Positions 12,901 to 25,800 of a stretch of DNA of 64,000 nt are shown here, piece after piece. The notes beneath the pieces were generated by a model. The model searched no databases. It was not told where the DNA came from and worked only from the letters and a program-made list of their open reading frames with translations. Numbering within the stretch: position 1 is the stretch's first letter; each line of letters starts with the position of its first letter. Source of the stretch: Struthio camelus. Its lineage: Eukaryota > Chordata > Aves > Struthioniformes > Struthionidae. The stretch is from contig NC_090946.1 of the NCBI RefSeq assembly GCF_040807025.1, positions 79,234,641-79,298,640 on the forward strand, in the 5' to 3' direction. The position numbers were made by a program, and so were the translations under genes.

Positions 12901-13389
12901 GCACCTGGTACCAACAGAGCATTCAAACTCCCCCTCCCCCTTCCACTGCAGACTCCCATCCAGAAAACCAGGTCCAAGAGCAAGCAGAGATATCCCACAT
13001 GCTGATGACAGCCAGGTGGATTTAGTCGGACCCTTCCACAAGGGCTGGCTTAAAAACATTGAGGGCTGTATGGGCAAAGTGCTTTACACTCACCGGTTTT
13101 GCCAAAGAAAATATATGATGCAGAACCACAAAGAGCCTGCAGGATGGTTTCCTGCTGCTGTTTTGTTTTCTTTCTAAACCTTAGCACCCTTTCTCTACAA
13201 ACTTCAGAGAAAGGCTGCCTTTGAAGCACCCCAATTTGCCTCTTTTCAAGCTTATGCCTGCTCTGCCTCAGCCTCTGCCCAGAGACGGATGCTGAGCACA
13301 GCTCGACACTTGTTTCGGGGAGAAGAAAGGTAGAAGTCTCACCTGTGGAGTCCTCACAAACTTCAACTAAAAGAACAGAGCAGAAACAC
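6991..13389. other. Intergenic downstream of KTN1, no gene recognised
   Basis: Only short ORFs and no collinear exon set. Isolated donor-like sites occur on the minus strand (for example CAGAG-GTAAGT ending at about 9350), but no coherent coding exons could be joined. A minus-strand ORF at 11753-12223 is listed separately. Confidence 0.5.
11753..12223 (-). other. 156-codon ORF with one hydrophobic segment, coding status unknown
   Basis: Minus-strand ORF starting MCRTADLNFSSMEKHSEE. It contains one membrane-like stretch, CMFLILVILLAVMVAFSC, directly followed by AARRK, as in a single-pass protein with positive residues on one side. No family recognised, no clear promoter or poly(A) signal, and a second, overlapping frame is also open nearby. 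It may be a chance ORF or a relic. Confidence 0.2.
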
Positions 13390-13407
13390 TTTGAATAATA
13401 GCATCCC

Positions 13408-13413
13408 TTTATT
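13408..13413 (-). terminator. KTN1: KTN1 distal poly(A) signal AATAAA
   Basis: The plus strand reads TTTATT, so the transcript has AATAAA about 480 nt after the stop. Cleavage would be expected about 15-25 nt further on, near 13390. Confidence 0.65.
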
Positions 13414-13600
13414 TTTTGCTGACACCATTACAAAAACTGATTACATTAGCAACCAAAAAAAAAAAAAAAGGAGTGTTTACTTGAGGTTGAAGTCAGAGGC
13501 AGCTAATCCCAAAATGTTTAAGTAAAACAGTGTACAACATCAGTATTAAAATGTTATATTCCATTGGTGACTTTACCACATTGGAGTTTTCTGAACAAGT

Positions 13601-13606
13601 TTTATT
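13601..13606 (-). terminator. KTN1: KTN1 internal AATAAA (possible alternative poly(A) signal)
   Basis: AATAAA on the transcript strand within the 3'UTR, about 285 nt after the stop. Use is unproven. Confidence 0.35.
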
Positions 13607-13686
13607 GAGCAAAATAAGATAAAAGATTACATGGTTACTGTCTCTCCAGGAATGTAAAGGTCTAATTATCCAAACAGTTTTTTCTT

Positions 13687-13692
13687 TTTATT
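13687..13692 (-). terminator. KTN1: KTN1 proximal AATAAA (possible alternative poly(A) signal)
   Basis: AATAAA on the transcript strand, about 200 nt after the stop. Use is unproven. Confidence 0.35.
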
Positions 13693-13889
13693 ATAAAACT
13701 AAACTCTGGAGGTGTCTACAGAGTTGGTTTTTTCTTTAAATCAGTAGTCTAACAAGGATTAGAAAAGACAAAACTCTGTTCAGTGTTTCTGACAAAGTAG
13801 AAAGGGTGAAAACATAAATAAGGCTTTAATTTGGCAAAATATAATACAATGCCTTCTGCTATCCTCAAATTAACGATTCCCCCGTGACT

Positions 13890-13894
13890 TCATT
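13890..13894 (-). CDS. KTN1: KTN1 last exon coding part: final Glu and TGA stop
   Basis: Acceptor TTGCAG is at 13895-13900. The first two bases complete the final Glu codon and TGA (13892-13890) follows directly. Only five coding bases are in this exon; the rest is 3'UTR. The resulting end, HYQLVE-stop, has the same length as the human end HYQVLE-stop. Confidence 0.92.
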
Positions 13895-16800
13895 CTGCAA
13901 GAGAAACACAAAACGCCACGTAAGCCGAGCGGTTTCTGAAGAACAGCGTTCAAGCAAATCCGTACACAGCCAGCGCTTCAGTTCAGCGGCTCATCCCAAG
14001 CAGCTTCGTTAGCATCGGCGCCGGGACGAAGCCCAGAGGAACGAGCAGGGAGGCGGAGGCCTATCTGACAGGAGGCTAAAAGCTACAGCCTCCCCGAGGC
14101 AGAGGCCAAGGCTCGGGCGGCCCCGTCCTCCCACGTGCCCGAAGAGCAGCACCAAGCCCTTCCCACAGGACCAGCCTCACCCCATCATGAGCGCCCTGCT
14201 GCTGGCCTGCAAGAGGAGCTCTGCTGCCCACATTGTACTACAGAGGCAGGAATGGGGAAAAAAATCCCAAATTAGCCAAAAAACAAACACACATACACAC
14301 AAGTATCCGTCCCCAGTGCCTAAGAGGGAGTTTTTGGCACTTTTTGTAGCAGCACGTTCGCTGCCAAGCCTTTGCTGCCTCTCACACTGAACAGTTCACA
14401 ACTCGCTTTCAGACCCCTCTAACAGCTCATCTAGGAGGGGCTCACTGACAGAGTGCATCAGCTTTGCAAGAAAGTTCGGGTGTCTCAAGTTTATCCGACC
14501 GCTAGTTAACTTTGGGTCGCTTCAGAAGTTAACGGCATGAGGTAGTGAACCACAAAAGCCCACATTTCAAAGTTGGCCATATGTTAAAATAAAAGCCTTG
14601 TTCGTGTGCCTATAATTGGATCAAGAGTTCATGCCAGACTGAGGCTTTAGATATTCATATCCCCGTGACCACAGCTAACGCAGTGAAAGCCCAGTGGGTT
14701 ACTTTATATTCTGTCCCAAAGCAACTGGAGCACGGAAGCACAGACATTTTGCCCGTGTTACTGGCAAGAGAGAGGGAAGTAAGGCATGGGCACTGCGAGA
14801 AGACAGCTTTGGAAACCTGTCGAGTGAAGAGGCAAGCAGCAAGAAGCAGGGACACAGAGTCTTGTGTCTAGACAGACAGGGATACAGGGCCACAAGATCA
14901 GCCCCAGCTAACTGAAGTAGGGATCCAGAGAGAAATACATCTCCAGTGCCTACTAGAAGCTTTTGATCGATTCCACATAGAAAGTTTCAACACCTGATGT
15001 GTCAAGTCTGAACAGGTTCCCCCCCTTCCATCCCTTCTAACAAACCCACCCGTTCAGCTAGGCAGCCAACGGCTGTTCCTACCTACTAGCTGGTAGTGTT
15101 CTCGTCCCTTTGACAGCATTTGGCTTACTGACACAAGCAGCTTCTTGAGATGACCTACATCCTGGTTAAGATTCACCGCCACATTTAGTCTTTTATCAGT
15201 CAATTCCTGGAAGGAGGAAAAAAAAAGTCATTAAAAACTCATTTACAATCTAATTACCAAGAAAGTCTAGAATTAGATTCTCCATATAAAATTACAACTT
15301 CTTGCACAGATGGGAACAATTCTTGTAAATCAGAGGGTTATAGCCACATTTAAAGAGAACGCTGTTCAAAGTCAAGAAGCCACTTCCTGCACCAAGGAAT
15401 TACCTGCACATGCTGAACATCAGCAAGAGCATCACTGGCTTCCAGTCTGGGCGACATTTACCCCACTGGTCCCAGGACTTGTGCTCGTAGCTGCAGCTGA
15501 TCTGGCCTCAGAAGGTGGTTTCAAAATACTACTGGGCATCCCCACAAGCCTTACGAAAAACCCACGCTGACCAGAGAGCATGCTTAATTAAACAGGTCTG
15601 CAAAGCACAACAACAGCGTGCTCCAGAGAAAGGATGGCTTCCGACACCCCGCAGCTGTAACAACAAAGCTACCGGACCACCCAAGATTTGGTCTGTACGA
15701 GGAGCTGTGCAGGACCCGAAAGGTAGCCTAGAGGATAAGCGGATGCTGGTTTTTTTCAGCAGAGGTGCCAATACCACACACGTGCATCACTGGCCGACGT
15801 CAGCAGAAGAGATGGCTGGCTGGCGTCCATAAGGCTTTTCTGCCCCATGCCCTCTCAAGCAGCTGAAAGCCTAATTAGGCACCAGTGCCTCTTTAATAGG
15901 TCTGTTGCACTCTGTGGGATCAGGTCCTCAGCAGTACATAATGCTACAACCCAAGCATAAGGGCAGCTCCAGCTGTGAATCCTGACAAAACCTTTCAAAA
16001 CAGCCTGGGAGCAGCACCCCTTGTCACCTGCCCTGCAGCACCAGCACGCCTGCCCCGGCTCACGGCGGCTGCACGCAGGCTGCTGCCACCCGCCAGCTCT
16101 CCCAACGGTTTCTGCTCTGAGCCCCAGTGAAATCCCTATTTCCCAAGCGTACAATGACACGTGGACTTGCATAAAGAGATTTCAAAGTAGTTTAAGCACC
16201 AATCGACACGGAAAACTAGAGAAGAAAGCTCTGTGAAATCAAAATATTGATTTTTTTTTAAATATACCATAGAAATAAGCAAAGTACTTTTTCAGGAGTT
16301 CAGTTCTCTATTCCTTTAGAGCCATACAAAGAACTTCATATCCAAAACATGCATTACTATTCCTTATTCAATTCATAAGGCAGACATGCAGATATACCTC
16401 TAAGAGAGCCTCCACTATAAGAATTCACCAGCTAAAAATAAGCAAGTTGACTTTGGCATCTGTGATACAGACCTACTCGATTCTCCATGTGAACACCGAG
16501 AGGTGTTTGCAAGCCCTGGGCGTCAGCCAGCCCCGCTCTAACTGAAAGCGGTTTTTACAATTAACTTCAGCAGCAAACTGAACAGGACTGATGCATAACA
16601 CCGTTGCAAATATCTCCCTAGAGTTTCAGGGAAATTAGAGCAAGTTCAGAGAGGGCCATTTGCAGACCGCCCATTCGGCGAGCGCTGCGGCTAGACCTGC
16701 CCGTAACGCAGGAAGGGCGGTAAATCAAGCTCAACCACCTGCACCATCATAGGAACTATCTGGGCTCAGGCAAGAGAACAAAGCAATAGACAGCAAAGCT

Positions 16801-19800
16801 CTTACTTGAGTGCCACTGGTAAACATTTTTTCTACTGTAGAAATCATTGGGAATCTGTACGAGAGTAGCTTTAACCTGTTTTACCTATATTAAAGGGCCA
16901 CTTCTGCCCTCTGTGGTTAAGCTTCCTGAAGTTTAAGCACGCTCCCTAAAAATCCCACGGACAACCAAAGGTGTGGTTATGTCTGCAATTCGGATCTCCG
17001 TCCTGACAGGCACTGAACCGACACGCTCCTCTCCAGCGGAGCTTTACACGAAGGGCACTTCATTTTCAGCGATGGAGTGTTTTACATAGGGATATGGGAA
17101 AAAAGCACCAGACTGCATATAAGCCTCAAAATAAGTTTACTGCCTAGGAAAGCTGCTGAATATAAACGACTTCCTTAAAGCACATTAAAAGGCACCTTCA
17201 GTATCATCTAGTTCCATAAGCGACAAGGAAGCCGATTCGAAAACCCAAATGATTTATTTTTAAGTAGAGAGAAAAGCAGTCTACAGAAAATACACAGAAC
17301 GTGTTTGAGGGTTTTTGCAAGCATCATTCCTCAGTTTTGTGGGTTGGTTCCCATACCCAGAAGGAACAAACATGCTCATTTTCAAGCAAGCATTTTCAGG
17401 TCCCTTTTAAAAAACAGAAGAGACTGTTGCTAGGTAAAAGTAGCTGGAAGACTTTCTTTTTTAGTCTGAGAGCTATTTTAAGCTGGGTTTTCAGGCTTCT
17501 GGGGAGACAGCTCTAAAAAAAAAAAAAAAGTGCAAGCAAGAAGGGAAGACGACAAAGACAGCGTTCTAACTTTAGTCTCTGGCAATGGCTACCTATTTAA
17601 AGCAGTGTTTAGACAATTAACATTTTTTACTAATGAAGATTTAATTATGGATTTATTGAGACTTCATTTCTCCACATTCCTCTTAATAAAGCAACTGACA
17701 TTCGGGAGGAAACCTGGTTGGGGTTCAGCTGGGGTTCCAGCTATAGCAGAGCAATACATACACCAGAGGGGTCATGCAAGCTGTTATAAACAAAGTATTA
17801 AATCAAAGTAACCTCCTCAGGCCACAGCAGGGCACGTCCGAGGACGCCTGGCTTCGGAGCGCTCACCAGGTGCTGCCAACCAGGAAGCACCACAGCCAGC
17901 AGTAAAGATACAACTTTGATAAGCGACTGCTGTTGAGCAAGGACAGGCAGCTTGTAGCACCACACTCCTATTTGGGACTGCAGCAGTTGTGGGACACGGC
18001 CAAATTTTCTACCCTGCTTGTCTGCAGATACAGCCGGAGTGTTAATGCAAGCCTGTGTCGCTGTCACATTTGCGGAGCTTATGCAATGCATTCACTGCGT
18101 GTTTGCAAGGGACGTTCATCCCAAGAGGCTGAGCAGAGCTCCAAGAGGAGGGCGAATGAGCAGCATGAGGGCTCTCTGCCCGGTCAGCTTGCATTATCAG
18201 CCCTGCCCCAGGTCCAGTCAAGGTGGGAGAGCATCTCAAAGCCTCCTTGAGCCTGCCTTTTCTGCTCCCTGGTCAATCCCTAGCATCAAGCTGAAACGGA
18301 GGTCATCACAAGGGCATACCAGAGGGCACACAGGTTGGCACTGGTTTATGAGGGCTCTTCCCCTACCATCTGCTGCAGGCAGGGACATGCAGCACCCAAG
18401 CGTCACCATCACCAGCCAGCCTCCTGCTGGCAGCACCGGAGAGGGCTCAGCAAATCGAACATCCCCTCCAGGACATGTTCACAGAGCTGAAACATGAGTG
18501 GTCTCAGAGGCCCAGCTGCATCTCCGGCTCTTGGCATGCTTAGCCCACAACTCATGCTTAGCCCGCCAAACAGCAACCCTGACTGATCACTCCCCAGAAA
18601 AGCCATTTCATTTCTGCTAATGACTACAAAGGCAAAGGCTTTTCTACAGGGCTCCTTAGAGAACTCCAAGCCTCCTCTTGCAGCTGATGAAGCTGCTTAT
18701 TTTCAGCAGATGAAAGGAGTCAATATAAATTATTCGTCCTACAAGCAAGTGCTCCTCTCCCCCTCAGACTACAGCATTTCTTTACACCCTATCCATCAGG
18801 AGAAAATGGGTAATGAGTTCTATTGACACCATTTAGCTGTATCAAATGTGCAGGGAAGACATCTATTTTAGCCTTCTACTTCTCAGCTGCCTTCTGGAAA
18901 GCTATTTTGAAGCTGATGTCAAAGCTCTTGTTTCCAGAGTCAGGGAAGCCCAGTTCCTGAACCCAGGCCTCAGCAGCTTGTACACATGGTGCCTTTTTAG
19001 GGCCAGCACTCAAGAACCAGCTACAAAGCAGCTCAGCAGTCAACCACACAAGCAGTAACCCATAGGCTCAGGTGAGTTACCTGTGAAGGGGAAAGCAGAC
19101 CACTCCAGAGTCCACCCAACTCCAGACCCTGTAAGTGCAACCCCATTACTGGGGGATATAAAAAAGGACACCCTTGGTCTGGAGAGTCAGCCACCCACAC
19201 ACAGCACAGGGCACTGCTCACATTTGTTGCTTGCTAAAGCTCACACCAGCCAGATTTTGCTGCTGGACCAGGTCAAGGTCAGCACAAATCCTCAGAAGCC
19301 AGGATCAGCTGAAGCTGAATTTGGGCACCTCCCCATGGCTAACAATAAGCTCTTGTCCATGCTGCAGGACCAGGAGGTTCAGCATTTTGACAACAGACTG
19401 CATGGCCTACAATACCAAGGCACTCCAAGACAGCCATCTTCCTTTGGTATTACAGACATCAGCAAGGGTCAGCCCAGCACTTAATATTTTAAGCTCATTT
19501 CGTAATCAATAGATTTATTTTTAGCTTCCTTTAACGAGTGAACAAGTTCGGGGCTCTTCCTCAAACACTCTCCACTTTTGCCCAAACCAAACCAACAACC
19601 CTTTGGGAAGCCCAAGTCTCACATACAGAACCTCTTCCCTTCCTCCTTGCAAACGTGAGATGGGGAAAGAGGTCACGATCCAGATGACAGCAGAACTCCC
19701 ACCACTTAGAAAAACATCCACATCCCCAGGATACAGCTCCACAGCACCACGCTGACAAGCTGTAAACTAGGAAACTTCATCAAGCCTTAATTTACTGTCA

Positions 19801-22800
19801 GCAGCACATAACCCGTTCCTTTGCTGGAGCTCACTTCCTGAAGTTCATAATCCACACGAGATTTGCATTGCCCCCGGGGATGGGCTCAAAGGAAATACTC
19901 ACTGACTCTGAGCAAACATCACTGTTCTCAATAACATTGGCATCCCCAGCAGCTTTTCCAATTTCTCTCTCAAGAGACGCCAAAGACTCCTGGGCCTGTA
20001 GGGGGAACACAGAGAAGGCAACAACTAGTAAAGGCTGAAAAGCAAACCCCTATCTCTCCATGACTGCTAGAGACACAGGAAATCATTGTTCTGGAGGAAA
20101 TCTGTTTTATGCCAGACTCACTCAGGGGACCAACACATTTTCTGAGATTGACATGTCTCCTCACAATCAGCATGTTGCATGTCAGTCTGCCTGCATTTGA
20201 AAGCAGTTCTAGGGGGATGCTTTAATAGTCTCACATCAAGTTATTAGGTAAAAATTGTGCAGCAATTTTTTCATGTTAGGGTGTAGCACAAGCAGGTCTC
20301 CAGAATCCTGATCATAGATCTGCATGAACCAGGGACATCAGCACTGCTCGTATGTCAACCTCCAACTGCTCTGAAGTGAGCTAAGTGCTGTAAACATCTT
20401 ATCTCAATGGGTCTCCTTTTATCTTTTCACCCCTTTGCAGTGCTTCTGGGGCCACTTGTCCCTACCTCAGGACAAGGGCTGCCTCCTATCCCAGCCACAG
20501 CTCTCCCTCAGCATCTACTCCCTCCGGTCCTGCAGGAACCCAACCTGACCTCCTCTCCTCCCTTCTTTCTGCCACCTTTCCTTGTTGAGCTACATAGCTG
20601 AATTTCTGGCACAGCTTCTGCTTTGGGGAAATAGTCTCTTAAAGCACTGTGGGATAGATCCCCTCCAGCTTGCCAGTTTGGCCAGATCAACCCTTGTTTT
20701 GCCTCCCTCCTCTGCCTCCAGTCACAAGCCATGTACTGTCTGCTTTCTAAGCCCTTTGCAGCTATTCTCACCTTCCTTAAGGGGAGGCTCACTGTCCATC
20801 CCCCATTCCTTGCTTCATGCCCTCCACCCACAACCCAAACAAGCTTTGGGCCATCTCACAACAGTGCTTCATTAAACCTCCTTCAGCCTGCCTTCTGTCA
20901 TGGAGCCCAATCTTCACAAGCAGGCACATTGCCAGGGCATCAAGACCAGCAATGATCCAGTCAACCAGCCCATTTCTCCATCACTGACAGGTCTTAAGAG
21001 TAATCCAAGAGACAGGCTAGCTCTAGAAGGTATCTATAAGAGTTGCTCTTAAAACTAAAGCACTAGCAACCCATCTTACCAGAACCCACCTAACTAAACC
21101 CATCTTTTGCATGTTGCTTCCCAGCTTACATGCTATGCTCATGGCCAAGAAAGCAGCATCACAGAAGGAACAAGGAGACATTATAGGAACCGGAGCCAGG
21201 CCGCAGCTATTCTGCGGATTATTCTTGTCTCCGTTTATCAGCCCTCCCATGAGAGGTTTGTTTCTTTGAGATCTCTCGTACTTTAAGATTTCCCTTTAAG
21301 CAGCCAATGAGAACCAGCAGTGGTAACCCATCTGCCCGTCTCATCAAGGTTGTGTAGAGCTAATTGTAAAGACTTGCAGTCTCTTAGGTTATAGCCAATT
21401 TGTAACCACTTGCAAGTGGGCTGACAGCTTGTAACCCAACTTGCAACCACTGATTTGAGACTGGATTTAAATGTTCCAGTATGTGGTGGCGGGGGAATTG
21501 AGAGGTGCGTTTTTTTGTTTGGTTGGGTCTCTCTAAATAAAGAATTAGCTGTCAGCCCTAAATCATCACTTTTTCCCATTGGCACAAAACCATCATGAAC
21601 AGAAGATGCTTTCAAGAAGGACAATTAAACAGAGCTGTTTGTTGCATTTTATCATTTCAGCAGACACACAGGTATCCTGCATCAGCTCCTATATTCACAG
21701 TTCCAGTCACCTGAGGAACCAGTAAGTGGAGCAAAAACTCCACAGGGCAGGCAGTCAGCTCAAACTCCTGGAACAACCACATTTTCAAGCACTGCAAAAC
21801 TACAAATCATGACAGCTTCTACAGTATTTAAAACCACATCTGTTTAAAAAAGAGTCTGCTTACCTTGGGCAAGTCACCAGCTACCTTCTGCCTCTCATTT
21901 TGATCAATTTTGAGTTTTGACAGCGTTTCATTTAACTGTGTTTTCAGCTGTAAAATAGTAAGGAAGAAAATTAGTTTCCCTCCCCTCTTTAATCCATCTC
22001 CCTTGTGGATTAACCCAGTGCACACTGACTGCAGAGGGGGTACAATTACTAACAATTACACACACTGGATTAGTCAACATATACGATGAGGTTTACAAGG
22101 ACAGTCAAGGAAGAGAGACTCCATCTGTCAAGATAAACGTAAAGAATGGAAACTACAGAAAAAAAAGACAGGGTTAGCATCAACTTGATTACAAGTGGTT
22201 TCAACTTTTAAACTATATTGCCAAGAAGTTAGCTAGCAATACCGAATATACTTAAGCCTCTCTAGCATTCCTCTCACAAGTCAGTCCAGATTTCAACTTA
22301 ATTCACAACAAATATGCAAAAATGCAAACTGTCATCTTCCTAATTCAGGCTAAAGAGTCACTTTACTGCTGAATAAACCAAAAACTCTGCTTGTCATCTT
22401 AATAAAGCACCACTTATTACAACAATGTTGACTAAACCAGTCTGTTAATGTCACATCAAGGAATGAATCACTGACAGGGGTATATTAAATTGTCGATTGT
22501 GTTTAGATTCAATCCAAAAAGTAAAACTATTTCAGTCAAGAGGGATGAATCCTTTTGTACTGGCTGCCCTTGAAATACAGCCTTCCAAAGAAAGAATATA
22601 AACATTAAGAATATTTCGATTGCTCTTCAACACAGCACACAGCACTTAAGGCTCGAGCCTCAAATAGGAACACTAACAAGAAGCCTGAGTGCCAATTTTG
22701 TTGGATTTGCGACTCAAGTGTGCTGTGCTAATGTTCACTATTCCTGCTGTCAGTCTTCTTGGGAACCAGCAGGGGACTGAAGAAGTGAACAATAGGCTAC

Positions 22801-25800
22801 TCCGAGCATTGAATTCTCACTAATTCCAAAACCCTACATTATACTCGTCTCGGGCTTGGAAGGTTTCCCCCTTTGCACCACCTGGACTAGCGCATGCTGT
22901 TTTTCTACAGTTTAAGGAAGCACTCTTGGGCTCCTCAGCAGCTTCATCTTTTCTCTTCGTTCACCTTAACGTTAGGGGGACATTTATTCTGAAATCTCTT
23001 CATTTCTCTTCCTCAGTCTCCTGCCTATTACAAAGACACTCATATAAACTGGACGACGCTCCCAAGTGGTTTGCACGAAGCTTGTTTACCACTTCCTCAC
23101 GCTTCTACCAGCGCAGCATCGTCAGACTGCAGAGTCAAGCTGCACTGCTGGGGAGCTCAGCTTTTTAAGCTTTTGTTGTTACAGACATAATAGATTGTTG
23201 CCTCTTACGTTCAAGAGGTTGGCGTTTGCTGATTAACTCTAAGATGTGTGTTCATCTCCCATTTCCCTTGCTTTCAAAACAAGAGGCTTCAGTTGCTGAG
23301 GCAGGATGCTAATCAGTGCTACACTAGGCTTGGCAAGCATACTAAAAGCAGTCACAATCTACTTAAGTTTAACTCAACAATTTTAACACAGTCACGTTAG
23401 TGGCAGTACCCTGGCGAGACCAGCAGTTCAGCCAGCAGTGACAGGTCGCCCCATCAGCTACTCTAAAATCCACCAGCAAAGACACAGTGGCAGAAATAAC
23501 TTTTCCTGGTTCTGGCTCAAAAGTATGAGGAAAGCTCAGTTCAAATACAAGCAGAGGAAGGATCAGACCCCTCCCGCAGCCTCAAAAAAACACGTTACTC
23601 AAACAAATGAGAACTGAAAGGATTCAGACTGTAAAATCATGCATGTTTAGGACTGAAGGTCTGGCACCAATTAACCCAACTCCTTCTTGAGAAACCAGCT
23701 TTAGGAACATTAAATGCTAGATAGCATATCTAGCCAAAACGCACCCTACGTGGTGCGCGCCACGACCCAGAACAGTTGTTCTGCCACATCAGGACACCAA
23801 CTGCTCAGTGGCTGGATGCTCCGAACAAACCTAACATTGTTTTGGCCAATTTCTGTACATACGAAGCAACATGGAAGAGGCTCTCCACTGCCAGGCTTAA
23901 ATGGACATCACATCTGCATCCTCAAAAGCTTTGGGAAGACAACCAGAGGATAACCTCTGATTAAACTGATAAGGGAACAACTTCTACTGCCCCAGAGACA
24001 TTATATTTGCAGCTATCCACATCTACACTGCGTAAAACATTGATTCTCAAGAAGTTCTAGCTATGAAAGTCCTAAAGACTTTGGAAAAAGTCTCAAGAAC
24101 TAGACATGCTATTGTTAGGAGCAGAGAAAGAGACAAATTGTAAAAGTCAGACTACATAAATGATTGCAATGGACAAAAATATCAAGCTGAAGAGGTTAGC
24201 AGAACAGACAGGATTTGGAATAAGTCTCCGCTTCGTAAGTATGCCGGGAGCCTAGTTTGTGCCCAGCGGAGAACAAGCTTCTTACCAAATTTAACTCTTC
24301 ATTCTGTCTTACTGCTTCAGAATATGAATCATCAAGTTTTTTCTGCAATTCAGTCAACAGATCTTTGAGCTGAAATGAAGTTTAGAGTTTTAGGATTTGT
24401 CTCCTTAGGATGCCCACTTTTCTTCTGCTCAGTTATTAGCGTGCCGCTCTACCCTAAGGTCACAAGCATACGAACTCCTCAGCCACAGAGGCTAAGCCCT
24501 CGATTAGTTTGCCAGCTGACTGGTAGCCAAGAGAAAAAGGACAGTTTGGTCAATTATGTTTACCTCTCTGACTTCTGACACATAAGTAGATCGTTCTATT
24601 TCTGCCTTTTCTAGTTCACTTTCCAAATGTTCTCTCTCTTTTTTAAGCTAGAAACAGAAAAACAGAGTTAAAAAAGACATTTTCAAAGTCTTTACCTTAC
24701 AGTATCATTCCTTAGTTTATTATTAGCTCTAAGTTTCTATGAAATACTTCATGACATTTAGAGAGCCTTTTAAATCTCGTGATTGCACAATGCAGATTTA
24801 AACTGTTACTCTTCAAAAGTAACTTGAAGTTTGAACGTAAAAGAATCAAGGCCAAGATCATCGAAAAGCAGATACAAAGTAAACTCCTTGGCCTCCCAAA
24901 TAAAGGGCCCCACTTCCCAGAGCCTCAGCAATCCAGTGGACAAGCACCGAAATTAAAAAATAACAATAAATAAAGACACTTCCCAGGGCTCAACTTTATC
25001 CATCTGCTTCTTGAAGAACACTGGCCAAAAAGTTCAGATCAAACTACAACACAAACTGTACTACATGCAAGAGAAGTCCCAGTATGTTCAAATTCAGAAC
25101 ACAAGCCTGTTTTATACCCTGTTTTAAGTAAAGTTTCAAAGGGAAGAAACATCTGCACGTACAGTTTCAACTTCTTTGATTTCTTCTTTTAATCTCTCTA
25201 CCTCATGCTCCAAAGGAACGACTGAAGAGCGTAACTGCAGTTTTCAAAAAAGACAAATGCATCATTTAATTGGATTGGTCCAAGGCAAACTCTCCATATA
25301 CACTTAGACTTGATTCTATGGTTTAAAAACATTAAGCACGATGAAATTATGGTGACTGCAAATAAAATAAGACACTCATATAATTCAGTATATTGAGTCC
25401 CCATCATAACATACACACACCTTTTCTGCCTTTCCCCCCAACATAAGTCCTCTAACAGATATTTAGAGCTAGATCACAAATGCTTGGGATACAAGGACTA
25501 AGCGACCTGTCTGTTGTTTGCAGTAAGAGAAGTATCCTTCCTAGTCACTTTACAGTGAAGACAGTCTCCATTCATGAACTATACAGAGCTAAGCCCAGCA
25601 TATCTAGCCATATTAGAGACTGTGTAAGTGTAGCAGATGGCAACACACCTATAGTTCAAGAACTCACAGCCTGTTACAAGTCCCTCAAAACAAGAGGTTT
25701 TCAACTCATCTCCATGTTTGTTTCAAGCTCATACCCTGGCAATCAAATTTGCAAGCAGGAGTTCAGAAATTATTTCTTTCAAAATCAGTTTCACCTACTT

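Larger units (their letters stand above)
13390..13889 (-). other. KTN1: KTN1 3'UTR
   Basis: About 500 nt of AT-rich sequence between the TGA and the first strong cleavage context. It contains a T-run (transcript strand) at about 13456-13470 and three AATAAA hexamers. The end at about 13390 is inferred from the most distal hexamer and is not directly visible. Confidence 0.7.
21864..24647 (-). repeat. KTN1: Three consecutive 84-nt exons, 28-residue (four-heptad) units
   Basis: Exons w36, w37 and w38 are all exactly 84 nt, phase 0-0, and all begin with Leu-Lys. Twenty-eight residues is four heptads, so removing or adding one keeps the coiled-coil register. Confidence 0.8.

Noticed and set aside
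13343..13366. Possible 24-nt microexon on the minus strand (acceptor TTTTAG, donor CACAG-GTGAGA) just past the KTN1 poly(A) signal
   Set aside because: Good-looking splice sites but beyond the likely cleavage site, with nothing in frame to join it to. Probably coincidence.
1..13389. PELI2 first coding exon expected downstream of KTN1 by synteny
   Set aside because: I searched for the start of the Pellino coding sequence on the minus strand and did not find it. The CpG block alone is not enough to call the gene.
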